Assembly: GCA_937944055.1 (NCBI GenBank) | Contig: CALDZJ010000005.1 | Coordinates: 45,374-109,373 of the forward strand | DNA: 64,000 bases | Source of the DNA: an uncultured Verrucomicrobiales bacterium | Lineage (GTDB): Bacteria > Verrucomicrobiota > Verrucomicrobiia > Verrucomicrobiales > Akkermansiaceae | Reading direction: 5' to 3' | Shown: piece after piece, positions 27,003 to 36,796 of the stretch | How positions within the stretch are numbered: the stretch's first letter is position 1 | How the letters are laid out: the number at the start of each line of letters is the position of its first letter | Notes under the pieces: generated by a model | The model's input: the letters and a program-made list of their open reading frames with translations, nothing else | Told to the model about the DNA's origin: nothing | Databases searched by the model: none | Translations under genes and position numbers: made by a program

Positions 27003-28004
27003 CTACGGAAAGCGGACTTCCGTTGCGCTTAGGGTTTTTCCCTCGGCTGAGCGAATCGTGAGGGTGACAGCGGGGCTGGCTTTTTGCCAAGCGATGTCGA
27101 TTAAGCCGTAGTTTTTTGCGCGGGTGAAGGTCCCTTGGAGTCGGAGGGGGCCGGGATCATCTGGGGCCCCGGCGTGCGTCATGCCGCTGGAGGTCATTTC
27201 GTAAAGGTCGTAGGGGAGGGCGCTTTGATCGGTGCTGAGTTGACTGACCTCGGCAAGGTGGCGATCACCGCTGAGCAGGATGGTGGGGCCGGAGTTGGTG
27301 TCTTTGAGGAGCTTAAAAAGGCGGCTTCGTTCATCGGGCATGTTTGCCCATTTTTCGAAGCGATGAGCGGTGGCGAGGACTTGGATGGAGCTAACGATGA
27401 TGCGGAGCTCGGCCGGCTTTTTGAGTTCGGCGGCGAGCCATTTCCACTGCGTGTTCCCGAGCATGGTGGCTTCGGGGCCGTTTTGAGGGACGTAGACTTT
27501 ACGGCGTCCTTCTTTGACCTGTGGAAGGGAGCTGCGGAAGCTGCGGGTATCGAGAAAGATCAGTTGCAGGCGCTTTCCGGCGGGTCCCATGATCTTTGAG
27601 TGATAGATGCCGGGGCTCTTGCGAGCTTCATGATCGGTGGGGAAGTCGAAGGCGTCGAAGAAGAGTTTGGCGGAGGTTTCTTTAAAAGCGAATTCGCGGC
27701 CGGCATCATTCCGCCCGTAGTCGTGATCGTCCCAAGTTGCGAGGACAGGGGTGGTCTTTTTGAAAGCGGCGTAGTCGGGCTGAATATTGAGCCGGCGATA
27801 CTTCTCGGCCATGACTTTTTCGTCGTCGGTGTCGCCGTAGATGTTGTCGCCCATAAAGAGAAAGAGCTGGGGTTTATCGGCGGCGATGGTCTTGAATATT
27901 CCTTTATCGCGTTGGGGCTTGTAGCAAGATCCGCAGGCGAGGCGAGTGATGGGTTCCTCAGCAAGAAGTGGCGTGATGAGGAGAAGGGCGAGAAAGAGCT
28001 TCAT
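27003..28004 (-). CDS. PhoD-like alkaline phosphatase / metallophosphoesterase, exported
   Basis: A 333-residue exported phosphoesterase. The start at 28004 gives a clean Sec signal peptide, MKLFLALLLITPLLAEEP; the longer frame to 28082 would overlap recQ. The metal-binding motifs of the PhoD family are present: LACGSC at the start of the mature domain, LFLFMGDNIYGD, TWDDHDYGRNDAG and LLSGDRHLAEVS. It lacks the N-terminal domain and Tat signal of classical Bacillus PhoD, as do many short marine members. It should act in the periplasm on phosphate esters or diesters. It starts 10 bases after the recQ stop and is followed 60 bases on by the MoxR gene. Confidence 0.88.
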   Translation of the reverse strand: MKLFLALLLITPLLAEEPITRLACGSCYKPQRDKGIFKTIAADKPQLFLFMGDNIYGDTDDEKVMAEKYRRLNIQPDYAAFKKTTPVLATWDDHDYGRNDAGREFAFKETSAKLFFDAFDFPTDHEARKSPGIYHSKIMGPAGKRLQLIFLDTRSFRSSLPQVKEGRRKVYVPQNGPEATMLGNTQWKWLAAELKKPAELRIIVSSIQVLATAHRFEKWANMPDERSRLFKLLKDTNSGPTILLSGDRHLAEVSQLSTDQSALPYDLYEMTSSGMTHAGAPDDPGPLRLQGTFTRAKNYGLIDIAWQKASPAVTLTIRSAEGKTLSATEVRFP

Positions 28005-28014
28005 GAGAGAGCTT

Positions 28015-29967
28015 TTAGTGGATGACCAAGGTTTGGCAATGATCGAGAATATCTTGGAAGTCGTGGTCTTGGAAGAGGCCATAGGCCTCGTGAGAGGTGA
28101 TGCGCTGCTTGCGGCTGGCTCCTTCTGGGAGATACCAGAGGTAAGTGGTGGCGGGAGAAGTCATGCCGCAGAGGAAGCGGGCGAGCTGGCGCGGGCTGCG
28201 CAGGCCGGGGTGCTTTTGATCAACGAGCTGGCGAACGAGAGTGAGGTCTTCTTGGGTAATCTCGGGAATGGGTGAAGAAGGGAGAGTTTCGGGGGGGATG
28301 TCGCCAAGGCAGCGGGAGCAGTGGCCGCATTTTTCCATGGGCTCGCCGAAGTGGCTGAGGAGTGAAGAGTAAAGACAGGTCGGTGAGAGGGCGTGATCGA
28401 CCACTTGCTGTAATCGTTGTAAATCGGAATTTTCACGGCGTTCGAAGAGTGCGCTCAGCCGTGCGGTGAGGGCATTAAAGTCCTCCGGTTTTTTGAGGAG
28501 ACGATATCCTTGGCGGAGGCCTGAGGGCTTCATGCTAATGTCGCCAAGGTCCTCGAGGTAGCCGAGGGCTTTGATGATTTTATCCTTTGGTTCCCCAATC
28601 GCGGTAGCGCTTTCTTCTGGGTTAATTTCATGCCACTTCCAGCTAGATTTAGCAGAGTCGAAGAGTTTGCGAAGGAAGGCTTGGCGGCTGGGGTCAAAGC
28701 CATTTAAGAGGTGATCTAGGTCACGGGAGAAGGCGACTTTATAGGTCGAGTAAAAGGGGGAGGTTGCTTTGAGGAAGCCCTCAAGCTCAAGGTAGGTGAG
28801 GAGCGTGTTGATGACGAGGGGGCGGATGTCGTGAAAGCGTGAAAGCTCGTAGGTCGAGATGTCAAATTCCCCCGGTTGATCGAGGAGGATGCGGAGGATG
28901 GAACGCAGAGCATCAGGTTGCGGAGTATCGCCATAGGTGAAATTCGCTAAAGTACGAAGATCATCCGAGCAGGCGAGAAGCTCGCAGTGAGCTCGCTCAC
29001 CATCACGTCCGGCGCGCCCGATTTCTTGGGTGTAGTTTTCGAGAGATTTCGGTAAATTGTAGTGGTAGATCGCGCGGATGTCAGACTTGTCGATCCCCAT
29101 GCCGAAGGCGATGGTGGCGCAGATGATTGGCACCTCTCCAGACATGAAGGCTTCTTGGATTTCTGAACGTGCCTCGGGGCGTAATCCGGCATGATAAGGG
29201 CGGGCTGAGAGGCCATTTTTCTTAAGGAATGAAGCGAGCGATTCTGCGCCGTATTGCAGCGTGGTGTAGATGATGGTGGCTTGAGAGGGGGCTTCTTGGA
29301 GGCGTTTGAGCAGGTGGTTTTGGCGGTGTTGTCCGGCGAGTGGAGTGACGGAGAGGTCGAGATTAGGTCGATAGAAGGTGAGTTGGTGGTGGTCCTCTGA
29401 GGTGATTTGAAAGTAGCGGCAAATGTCCTGAGCCACTTCTGGGGTGGCGGTGGCGGTGAGGCAGAGGACGCGCGGAATGTTTAACTCTTTGGCGAAGCGT
29501 GTGAGTTTTAGATAATCCGGGCGGAAATTGTGCCCCCATTCAGAGATGCAATGGGCCTCATCGATGGCAAGGAGGGCAAGCTTCACCTTCTTGAGGCGGG
29601 CGCGAAATTTCTCGTTCGCGAGGCGTTCAGGTGCAACGTAGAGAAGCTTAAGTTCGCCCTTTTCGAGTTGCTGGTAGAGCTGTGCGCTTTCTTCTTGGCT
29701 GAGAGTGGAGTCAAGGCGTGCGGCGGCGATGTTTTTGCGAACCAAGCCATCGACTTGGTCCTTCATGAGTGCGATGAGGGGCGAGACGACTAAGGTGAGA
29801 CCATCAAGAAGGAGGGCGGGAAGCTGGTAGCAGAGTGATTTCCCCCCGCCGGTGGGGAAGATCGCGAGGGCGGAGCGGTCCGCGAGAATGGACTCGATCA
29901 CTCCTTGCTGACCATCCCTGAGTGCGGAGTGAGCGAATACTTCTTGAAGGGTTTTTTGGATTTCCAT
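28015..29967 (-). CDS. recQ: RecQ-family ATP-dependent DNA helicase
   Basis: A 650-residue 3'-5' superfamily-2 DNA helicase. The motifs are in order: motif 0 at FAHSALRDGQQGVIESIL, Walker A FPTGGGKSLCYQLPA near residue 38-52, Walker B AIDEAHCISEWGHNFRPDY, motif III LTATAT, and motifs V-VI in FGMGIDKSDIRAIYHYNLP and QEIGRAGRDGE. The zinc-binding cysteines follow in CLYSSLLSHF and MEKCGHCSRC, then a winged-helix region. No convincing HRDC domain is seen; the C-terminal 80 residues form another small helical region. The role is in recombination and repair of stalled forks. It lies 15 bases downstream of the giant LTD/CotH gene and 10 bases before the PhoD-like gene. Confidence 0.93.
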   Translation of the reverse strand: MEIQKTLQEVFAHSALRDGQQGVIESILADRSALAIFPTGGGKSLCYQLPALLLDGLTLVVSPLIALMKDQVDGLVRKNIAAARLDSTLSQEESAQLYQQLEKGELKLLYVAPERLANEKFRARLKKVKLALLAIDEAHCISEWGHNFRPDYLKLTRFAKELNIPRVLCLTATATPEVAQDICRYFQITSEDHHQLTFYRPNLDLSVTPLAGQHRQNHLLKRLQEAPSQATIIYTTLQYGAESLASFLKKNGLSARPYHAGLRPEARSEIQEAFMSGEVPIICATIAFGMGIDKSDIRAIYHYNLPKSLENYTQEIGRAGRDGERAHCELLACSDDLRTLANFTYGDTPQPDALRSILRILLDQPGEFDISTYELSRFHDIRPLVINTLLTYLELEGFLKATSPFYSTYKVAFSRDLDHLLNGFDPSRQAFLRKLFDSAKSSWKWHEINPEESATAIGEPKDKIIKALGYLEDLGDISMKPSGLRQGYRLLKKPEDFNALTARLSALFERRENSDLQRLQQVVDHALSPTCLYSSLLSHFGEPMEKCGHCSRCLGDIPPETLPSSPIPEITQEDLTLVRQLVDQKHPGLRSPRQLARFLCGMTSPATTYLWYLPEGASRKQRITSHEAYGLFQDHDFQDILDHCQTLVIH

Positions 29968-29982
29968 CTGGCGGAGTCAGCA

Positions 29983-32900
29983 TTAGGGAATGCGGCGGAC
30001 AAAGACACGATAGTATTCTCCCGTTTGGTGGGATTTTTTCGGAAAGGTCGCGGACATTTGCAGGCGGCTCTGGCCTCGATGAATGGGCGGGAGCTCGAGC
30101 GGGGTCCATGTTCGTAGATCGCTGGATCGCTGGACCGTCACTTGAACATCGGAACGATCAAGCGGGAGCTCCAGGGAGAGTGCGATCTGTTCCCGCTGGA
30201 GGTTGAAGCCGAGGGGCGGGGAGGCATTGTGGGATTGTGGGTCGCTGCCGAGGGCGTATTCGAGAAGATTGGAACGACCATCTCCATCGGCATCATCCGA
30301 TTCTTGGAGGCCATTTGCCCAAGTCTCGAAGCCTTGCCCACTGGTGGCGCGGCCGGGCGAGGGGGGGAGAGCCGTCCAGTTCGTCGCGTCATCGCCGTAA
30401 GTTTGGGTGTTAATTTTCACGAGGGAGAGTCCGGTCCCATCAGCCTCGGGAGGCCATGGGGCTAGGGTTCCGTAGTTTACCTGATCGATGCGGATAAATT
30501 TCGTTTGCCCAAGGTCATCGATCAGGCCGGGTCTCTCCAGTTCGATACGATCACCTGAGTTTGAGAGTCGGCCCTCGCTCCAGCTGAAAATTTGGGTGCC
30601 GAGAGGAGGGTTGAATTGAGCGGTAAAGGCCGCTACGTCACGCGTGATGATGATGCGCTCTCCGGGCGCGATGCTGCTAGTGGGCGGGAATTCAAAGTCG
30701 ATCCCTTGATCGAGTTTCCAACCTCGATTGAAATGAGAGTTGAATAAAGAAACGGCGTGCTCGCTGAGGTTGAAGAGCTCGAGGTATTCTGCATCTTCGT
30801 CTCCTGCGACATGATACATGATCTCGGAGATGACGATGGGGCCACTGAGAGCTGGGGCATTTTTAGAACCCATCGTGGAGGCTTGTAAGCGAACAAATTG
30901 ATAGGTCTCGGTGCTGGGCTTAAAGGAGTAGCCGATTGTTTCGCCCGGCTCGGAGGCTCCATAATCTTCAGAAAAGCGGTAGCCGCTGAGGGTATCATTC
31001 GCGGCGGAACTGAGGTGGAGCGTCTCGCCGGCCCGGCTGAGCGCAAAGGGAGTCAGGGCATTTGGGTCCTCACTGTTGGAGCCGAAATTTAGGTCTTCAA
31101 AAAAGACCTGATAGCCTCCGGGGGCGATGGTGCTGCCTTCAGGAATGCGGTATTTCATGAGGTTTGAGCCATCATCACTGAGGAACCAACCGCCGATATC
31201 AATCTCAGAGTTGGTCCGGTTATGAAGCTCGATCCAATCCTCGCCCTCTGCGGAATTTGCGAGGATTTCATTGATGACGATGGTGTTACTTTGCTCAAAG
31301 GGATAGTCGAGCGGGTCGAAGCGGTAGTCGGCTCCGAGGTCTATGAGGCTGCCATCGGGATCGCGCGGGTGATCGGGATCGCCGCTATTAATTGCAGGAG
31401 AGGAAGGGCGGAGAGAGAAGTCATGTCTCAGGGGATCAGTGAACTGCGGATCTGTCTGAATGTTCCCATCTCCGGGGAGCGCAAGGGTATCGCTCAGGCT
31501 GTAATGAAGATCAATGAGCGAGAGCGAGTCCGTTGAAATGGGCTGGGCGCAGCGGGAGAAAATGCTGTTCGAGACTGAGGCAAAGCCACCTCCTGCGCCG
31601 AAGTTTTTTTCAAAAACGCTCACCCCTTCAGGGCAGTCGACGAAGGTGTTTTGATCAATGATGACAGAGGAGCCACGGTCTTTTACCCCCACGCCCTGAG
31701 CGCAGCCTACGATGAGGTTCTTACGCATGATGACGGTCGAGCCTTGTCCCACCGAGACGCCTTTATCCGAGTTGAAAAAGAGGCGATTTCCCTCGATGAG
31801 GATATTTTGGCACTGCTCGCCGGTGTCAATACCATCGCTATTAAAGCCAAAGAAACGATAGATGCGGCAGTCGCGGATGATGCCATCAATCACGCCATCG
31901 TAGTCGATCGCATCGGTGTCTGGTGAGCGATTGCCGAGGAAGGTGCAGCGCTCTGTGAGGGCTTTTCCCTGCTTTACGTTCAGGCCATCCCCTGTGACGG
32001 GGATGTGGATGAAGCTATCGCGGAGAATCATTGATCCCCCTCGGAAGAAGAGTGGAGCGCGTGACTCCGAGATGTGGATGAAGTTCATCTCAATCGTCGC
32101 ATTGAGCCCTGAGATTGCGGAGGGATAGTGCGTGGGATCCTTTCCGCGTGAGGCATCGTGTATTCTTAAGTGATTGAGGATAGAGGGGCTGCTGGGTTCT
32201 TCAAAAGAAAGTCCTCCCCAAGTTTGTCCGTTGCGGCCGCGGAAAGTGATCGGTTGGGCTTCACTGCCATTGATGAGCAGCGTGCCTAGGATGCGGAAGT
32301 GCTGGTTCGCTTCCATTTCCACTAGCACTCCTTTCTCGATTCGTAGGGTGACTCCATGGGGGATAAGGAGATCATCTTGAATGACGTAAGGAGAGCCTGC
32401 CAGGCTCCAGGTGGTATCTGAGTTTAGCGTGCCGCTCAGGATAGTGGCCTGACTCGGAAGGAAATGGGCCTGAATCGATAGGCCGCTGTGTGCTTCAAAG
32501 GTAGTGGAGGCAGGGCCGCTTATTCCGGACCAATGGCTGAAGGTAAAACCGGGAGCAGGGATGGCCTCAATCGAGGTTTCCAGACCGGGAAAAAGCGTGA
32601 GTGCGGAGTCAGTCATCGTGACCCCGGCAATCTTGAGGCTGCCTTTCTCAAGGGATCCGAGCGAGATCGAGACGGCGGGATCGAGAGCCAGGCCTTGGCG
32701 GATTTGTTCCATCACGACGGGTTTACGCGCGTTCGCGAAGCTGCGGATTTTTTGAATCTCGCTGGCGTAGCGGGGTAGGGTCGTTCCAGCGGCATTCCAT
32801 CGGTCTACGTGGCGCTCTAATTCAGGTTCTAAAAGGGGGCCTAGAGTATCGAGTAGATCCTGAATTCTGGAGGCCCGCAAAGTGGAACCAATCTGGGCGG

Positions 32901-35253
32901 AGAAGCGCTGTGCAAGACGAGCGCGAAAGGCAGGCACCTGGTGCAAGGAGTGTAAAAGCACGCTCTGTCTGAGCATGTTGGCGAACACGTTATTTTCCGG
33001 GTTCTGCCAGGTGCGGTCCATGTCTGGGATGAACCAACGCCATTTGGCGCCCGCTTTGCGCTCCTTCCAAAATTCCCGATTGTGTCGCCAGCTGGTATTC
33101 CCGCCGTAGCTCTCACAGATGATGAAGTCGATGTAGCTATCGAGGTCGATTTGTGATTCAAGATAGGCCCAGTTTTCTGGATCGGTCAGGTCCTCGACTT
33201 GAATGAAATTTTCCAAAAACTCATTCCACTCACTGATGTCACCGTGGTGTGCGCCGAGAGTCGTCGCGGAGCTGGTGAAGTGGCCGTAACCAAGGTGATC
33301 ATAATTGCCATCATCCACCCCGTAGTGCTCGTGAAACCATTGTTCGTTCCAGCGATCGCGGAGATTGTAAATCCCCCAATACTCGCCATTGATAAATGAG
33401 ACGACCGGGCGGCGTGCTGAGGTGTCTACCTTAAGTTCATCATTCCCGGCCAAATACCACCAGAGGGAGTCCCGCAACATGGCATTCTTCCAATCGTCTC
33501 CACCTTCCCGCAGGGCGATTCCGCTATGGCGAGGAATGCCGGATCCGGGGAAGAGATCGTAGTGGATGAGGTCATCGCCAAATTTTCCTCGGAGTGCGAA
33601 GTTGAGCGCCTTTTGAGCGTGGCTCGCCCAGTTATTTTCGCCCCCGATTCGGATGCCCGCATTGACTGAGAAGCCAGCGCTCCCATCGTTCGGGAAGAAC
33701 TCCAGATGCCCCGGAGCGTCTTTTCCCTTATAGACATTTTTATTCGGTTCATGCGAGTTGAGATAGATGCCGATGCGCTCGCCAAAAAGCGTCTCGGGAT
33801 CAGCGGAGACAGAGACGAAAGGGAGATTTTTAAAAGTCTCCCCGATGAAGTAGGTCTGCGTAGCGATGGAGCTAGGCACCTGACCGGGAGCGAAGCAACG
33901 CGCTCGCAGCACGGTGGTCTCGCTCACTTCAAAAGGTCCCTCATAAAGAGTCGAGGAGGGATTAGGAGTGGAGCCATCCGTGCTGTAGTAAATGTCACCA
34001 GCGCCGGAAGTGAGGGTGATCACTTGAGAGCTCGGATAGAGTCCGGCAGCTGGCGCGAAGCTGACCTCAGGAGACTCGGCGCGGAGATCGCTGATGATGG
34101 GCGCGGAGGGACTCAGATTCGGTCCGCCGGGAGTCCCGCCCGCAAATTGTAAAAGCCGGGAAGCTTGAGCGGGATCACGCCCGATTGAGACATCACGCAA
34201 TTGTTGAGGAAAAGTGAGTGAATCAAGCAGGAGAGGCAGCCCTGGTGCGACGCCTCTCAGGCGGAGATCAAAGCGCATATCTTCAATGCCGAACGCCCCT
34301 TGATGCACCTCAACCGTGATGACGTTTTCACCCATCACTAAGGCATCCGAGCTCAGCGTGATGTCTTGGAAAATCCCTTCTTCAGCAGCTGCGGCGATGC
34401 GGAGAGCCGGGGTCTCTGAGGTGATGGGCCCATCGGGAAGATTATACCGAGTGAGCTCACTGCCATTGAGAAACACCACTGCGGCATCATCCACTTGCAT
34501 CTTGAGCGTGAGTTCCGTGAAGTGGCTGGGGTCATCCACGGAGAAACTTTGGCGGAAGTAGGAGGTGATCTGCTTCTCATTCGCAGCATTTCTAGAGCGG
34601 ATCGCGGTAGCCGGATCATCTCCGTATCCCAGAGGGGCCGCTCCGGAGGCCCAGCTGTGATCATCATAGTCTTTTTGCTTCCATGCATCATCTTGCGGAG
34701 AGCGATCATCGAGATACTTCCAAGTGCTGCCGAGGGAGATGAAAGTCTCATTCATCGCCCCCTCCGAGCGATAGAGGGACAAGGTCTCACCCGCCGAGGA
34801 AAGTGAAAAATTCGTATGCAAGCGCTCGTTGACAAAAGCGCGCCAAGGCCAATACCCGCGCGGGTGGACATCGCCAATTTCCGCATCATAGCCATCAGCC
34901 ATAATCAGGAGGTAGCCATTTCCAGGGATGCGAGTCCCAGGTGGGATGGCCCACTTCTGAGGTTCACTCGGGTCATCACTCAGATAATATCCGCTGAGAT
35001 CCACCTCTTCCGCCCCATCATTAAAGAGCTCCAACCAGTCCGGATAGTCTTCAAAGTCCACAATGTCCGGAAATGAACGAACATTAGAAGCCATCAGCTC
35101 ATTGATCCGCACTTCCGAAAAGCCCAGCCCCGTCAGAAAGACGAGAAAGACAAGCAAGATGTCACGGAACTGGGGGGGAGAAAAAATCACCCCTAGATAA
35201 AATAGGAATGACTCGATTCCGTCAAACCTGCAGTGGCTACGCAAAGTGATCAC
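29983..35253 (-). CDS. Giant secreted lamin-tail / CotH-kinase / beta-helix protein
   Basis: A 1,756-residue exported mosaic. After a hydrophobic segment near residues 30-46 (ILLVFLVFLTGLGFS) come: a lamin-tail domain (about 47-155, VRINELMASN); a jelly-roll part (about 225-340, VDDAAVVFLNGSEL); a chitobiase-C-like domain (about 405-460, DIYYSTDGSTPNPSSTLY); a CotH kinase-like domain (about 465-830) with GIRIGGENNW, NGEYWGIYNLRDRWNE and WRWFIPDMDRTWQN; an InlB-type repeat (about 905-970); a right-handed beta-helix (about 985-1280); two more lamin-tail domains (INEILANS, ISEIMYH); and a calcium-binding-like DADGDGRSNLLEY segment. The start is unsure: GTG at 35190 would give a tidier signal peptide than the ATG at 35253. 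It probably acts at the cell surface. recQ follows 15 bases later. Confidence 0.88.
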   Translation of the reverse strand: MITLRSHCRFDGIESFLFYLGVIFSPPQFRDILLVFLVFLTGLGFSEVRINELMASNVRSFPDIVDFEDYPDWLELFNDGAEEVDLSGYYLSDDPSEPQKWAIPPGTRIPGNGYLLIMADGYDAEIGDVHPRGYWPWRAFVNERLHTNFSLSSAGETLSLYRSEGAMNETFISLGSTWKYLDDRSPQDDAWKQKDYDDHSWASGAAPLGYGDDPATAIRSRNAANEKQITSYFRQSFSVDDPSHFTELTLKMQVDDAAVVFLNGSELTRYNLPDGPITSETPALRIAAAAEEGIFQDITLSSDALVMGENVITVEVHQGAFGIEDMRFDLRLRGVAPGLPLLLDSLTFPQQLRDVSIGRDPAQASRLLQFAGGTPGGPNLSPSAPIISDLRAESPEVSFAPAAGLYPSSQVITLTSGAGDIYYSTDGSTPNPSSTLYEGPFEVSETTVLRARCFAPGQVPSSIATQTYFIGETFKNLPFVSVSADPETLFGERIGIYLNSHEPNKNVYKGKDAPGHLEFFPNDGSAGFSVNAGIRIGGENNWASHAQKALNFALRGKFGDDLIHYDLFPGSGIPRHSGIALREGGDDWKNAMLRDSLWWYLAGNDELKVDTSARRPVVSFINGEYWGIYNLRDRWNEQWFHEHYGVDDGNYDHLGYGHFTSSATTLGAHHGDISEWNEFLENFIQVEDLTDPENWAYLESQIDLDSYIDFIICESYGGNTSWRHNREFWKERKAGAKWRWFIPDMDRTWQNPENNVFANMLRQSVLLHSLHQVPAFRARLAQRFSAQIGSTLRASRIQDLLDTLGPLLEPELERHVDRWNAAGTTLPRYASEIQKIRSFANARKPVVMEQIRQGLALDPAVSISLGSLEKGSLKIAGVTMTDSALTLFPGLETSIEAIPAPGFTFSHWSGISGPASTTFEAHSGLSIQAHFLPSQATILSGTLNSDTTWSLAGSPYVIQDDLLIPHGVTLRIEKGVLVEMEANQHFRILGTLLINGSEAQPITFRGRNGQTWGGLSFEEPSSPSILNHLRIHDASRGKDPTHYPSAISGLNATIEMNFIHISESRAPLFFRGGSMILRDSFIHIPVTGDGLNVKQGKALTERCTFLGNRSPDTDAIDYDGVIDGIIRDCRIYRFFGFNSDGIDTGEQCQNILIEGNRLFFNSDKGVSVGQGSTVIMRKNLIVGCAQGVGVKDRGSSVIIDQNTFVDCPEGVSVFEKNFGAGGGFASVSNSIFSRCAQPISTDSLSLIDLHYSLSDTLALPGDGNIQTDPQFTDPLRHDFSLRPSSPAINSGDPDHPRDPDGSLIDLGADYRFDPLDYPFEQSNTIVINEILANSAEGEDWIELHNRTNSEIDIGGWFLSDDGSNLMKYRIPEGSTIAPGGYQVFFEDLNFGSNSEDPNALTPFALSRAGETLHLSSAANDTLSGYRFSEDYGASEPGETIGYSFKPSTETYQFVRLQASTMGSKNAPALSGPIVISEIMYHVAGDEDAEYLELFNLSEHAVSLFNSHFNRGWKLDQGIDFEFPPTSSIAPGERIIITRDVAAFTAQFNPPLGTQIFSWSEGRLSNSGDRIELERPGLIDDLGQTKFIRIDQVNYGTLAPWPPEADGTGLSLVKINTQTYGDDATNWTALPPSPGRATSGQGFETWANGLQESDDADGDGRSNLLEYALGSDPQSHNASPPLGFNLQREQIALSLELPLDRSDVQVTVQRSSDLRTWTPLELPPIHRGQSRLQMSATFPKKSHQTGEYYRVFVRRIP

Positions 35254-35279
35254 AAATCAGCCCTTTTTGAGACATGTTA

Positions 35280-35309
35280 TTGAAGTTTGGTTTTAATCAG
35301 CGCTATAGT
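35280..35309 (+). promoter_or_regulatory. Likely promoter of the membrane coiled-coil gene
   Basis: TTGAAG at 35280-35285 and TATAGT at 35304-35309 with an 18-base spacer. Transcription would start near 35316, just before the ribosome-binding site GGGAG (35316-35320) eight bases ahead of the ATG at 35329. This rules against a TTG start at 35287. Confidence 0.5.
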
Positions 35310-35328
35310 CCTACTGGGAGCACCGAAA

Positions 35329-36561
35329 ATGATGAGAGATGAAAACGATAATTTAAAAGGAGGAAATTCAGCTTTCGTACCGATCGATGAAATTGACGAA
35401 ACGAAAAATGCTGACGCCGCGAAGCGTGAGAATCGCGGCTTGCGCTCCTCTTCAAAATCTCCTTTCTCGAAAATCTCGGAAAACCAGAAGGACTTAGCCG
35501 CCTTTGATGAGGTCGGCTTTGATAAGACAGACCTTGATAAGGCAGAAAAAGGGGACTTCAGCTTCGTGCCAAATGAGAAGGCTCCGAGTGAAGTTCCCTT
35601 TGGCGAGGCCTTAGAGACTCCCGCCCAGCCCAGTAAGCTCGCAGCAGTAAGCGCCGCCCCCGTCTTCCGCGCCCCTCAGGTGCAGCCCGCCAAGATCGAT
35701 CGCGAAAAAGTCTACCCGCCCACTCCTCCCACTCAAGCTTCCTCGCTCCACTCCAGCGCCGCCGAGGCCAAGAATGACGCCGAGGAAATGGAGGTCCTCC
35801 CAACGAAAAATCAGTCATCCTCCACCCTCGCTCAGGCTCCAGAAGCGACCAAAGCAGTCAGTAAGTGGGCCTTTTGGAAACGTCCCTCACGCCGTGATGA
35901 ACAGCTCGCGCGTATCTCGGATGGCTACCTCGAAATGGTCGATCTCGTCCGCGCGATCCGTGGGCAGTTGGAATCGCAAAACGAGAATAATTTAATCCTG
36001 CGCGATTCCCTGGCTCACCTCCCGAAGGCGATGGAAGGGCTCGATAAATTCAGCCAATCCCAAGAAACGGTCGGGAAGGCCTTGCAAGAAATCCATGGCC
36101 AGCTGGAGCGCACCAGCGTGAAGGATGATAAATTGGTCGATTCGATGGATGGCTTTAACGCGACCTTGCAGGGCATGGATGTGACAAACCGGGCCACCAT
36201 GAAAACCTTCGACCGCGTTCACGAAAGAATGGGGGACTCAGATCGTAGGATGGAGAACCTCTTTGAAAATGTGCAAGAGACCGAAGAAAAAGTGAGCGAT
36301 GCGATGGTGCGCTTGCAACGCAATATGGCCATCATGCAGGGGATCTTCCTCTTCTGCCTGCTCGTAGTCATCGCCGTTCTGATCTTCTTCGTGATGAAAA
36401 ACCTTGAGAAACCAGCGGCCCTCGCTCCCAATCCTCAGGCCAGCCCCGCTCATTCTCAAAGCGTCCTGAAGGAGGGCAAAGAGCCTCCCTCTGGAGTGGC
36501 GCCCGTGATCAGAGAGCCACGAGAGCCACGCCAGTTGGGCATCCCTCTCGGCAATGACTAG
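35329..36561 (+). CDS. Hypothetical membrane protein with a long disordered and coiled-coil cytoplasmic part
   Basis: A 410-residue protein of no recognised family. The start at 35329 fits a GGGAG ribosome-binding site eight bases upstream and the promoter before it. Residues 1-170 are charged and Pro/Ala-rich, probably disordered. Residues about 180-330 are helical with heptad character (RDEQLARISDGYLEMVDLVR, QETVGKALQEIHGQLERT, RMENLFENVQETEEKV). One membrane helix (IFLFCLLVVIAVLIFFVM) lies near 342-360, followed by a short Pro-rich outer tail with a 9-bp repeat coding REPREPR. The predicted topology is N-terminus inside, tail outside, somewhat like the coiled-coil part of a chemoreceptor or a cell-division scaffold, but no signature of either is present. 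It is divergent to the giant LTD protein. Confidence 0.75.
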   Translation: MMRDENDNLKGGNSAFVPIDEIDETKNADAAKRENRGLRSSSKSPFSKISENQKDLAAFDEVGFDKTDLDKAEKGDFSFVPNEKAPSEVPFGEALETPAQPSKLAAVSAAPVFRAPQVQPAKIDREKVYPPTPPTQASSLHSSAAEAKNDAEEMEVLPTKNQSSSTLAQAPEATKAVSKWAFWKRPSRRDEQLARISDGYLEMVDLVRAIRGQLESQNENNLILRDSLAHLPKAMEGLDKFSQSQETVGKALQEIHGQLERTSVKDDKLVDSMDGFNATLQGMDVTNRATMKTFDRVHERMGDSDRRMENLFENVQETEEKVSDAMVRLQRNMAIMQGIFLFCLLVVIAVLIFFVMKNLEKPAALAPNPQASPAHSQSVLKEGKEPPSGVAPVIREPREPRQLGIPLGND

Positions 36562-36595
36562 GGCTTGGTGACAGCGTGAAAATCAGAGCAGGTTT

Positions 36596-36796
36596 CTAGC
36601 CACCTGCGGCGATCGTAATGATCTCCAACTGATCGCGGTTGGCGAGTTGGCGGGCTGCGTATTCCGATGGAGCGAGCGCCTCGCGGTTCAGCTCCACCAC
36701 CACGGGCTTCTCACCTAGCCCCAGCTCGTCTAAGAGATTTTTTAATGAAAGCGGCTCCGGGAAGTCGCGGCTTTTTCCGTTAATCGTAAGAGTCAT
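36596..36796 (-). CDS. thiS: Sulfur-carrier protein ThiS
   Basis: A 66-residue ubiquitin-like sulfur carrier of thiazole synthesis for thiamine. It starts MTLTINGKSRDFP at 36796 and ends AAGG, the C-terminal Gly-Gly that is adenylated and turned into a thiocarboxylate. The LDELGLGEKPVVVELNREAL segment is typical of the family. The ATG overlaps the thiH stop (ATGA), so the two are translationally coupled; both act on the thiazole branch. The thiazole synthase thiG and the activating enzyme thiF are not in the window. Confidence 0.93.
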   Translation of the reverse strand: MTLTINGKSRDFPEPLSLKNLLDELGLGEKPVVVELNREALAPSEYAARQLANRDQLEIITIAAGG

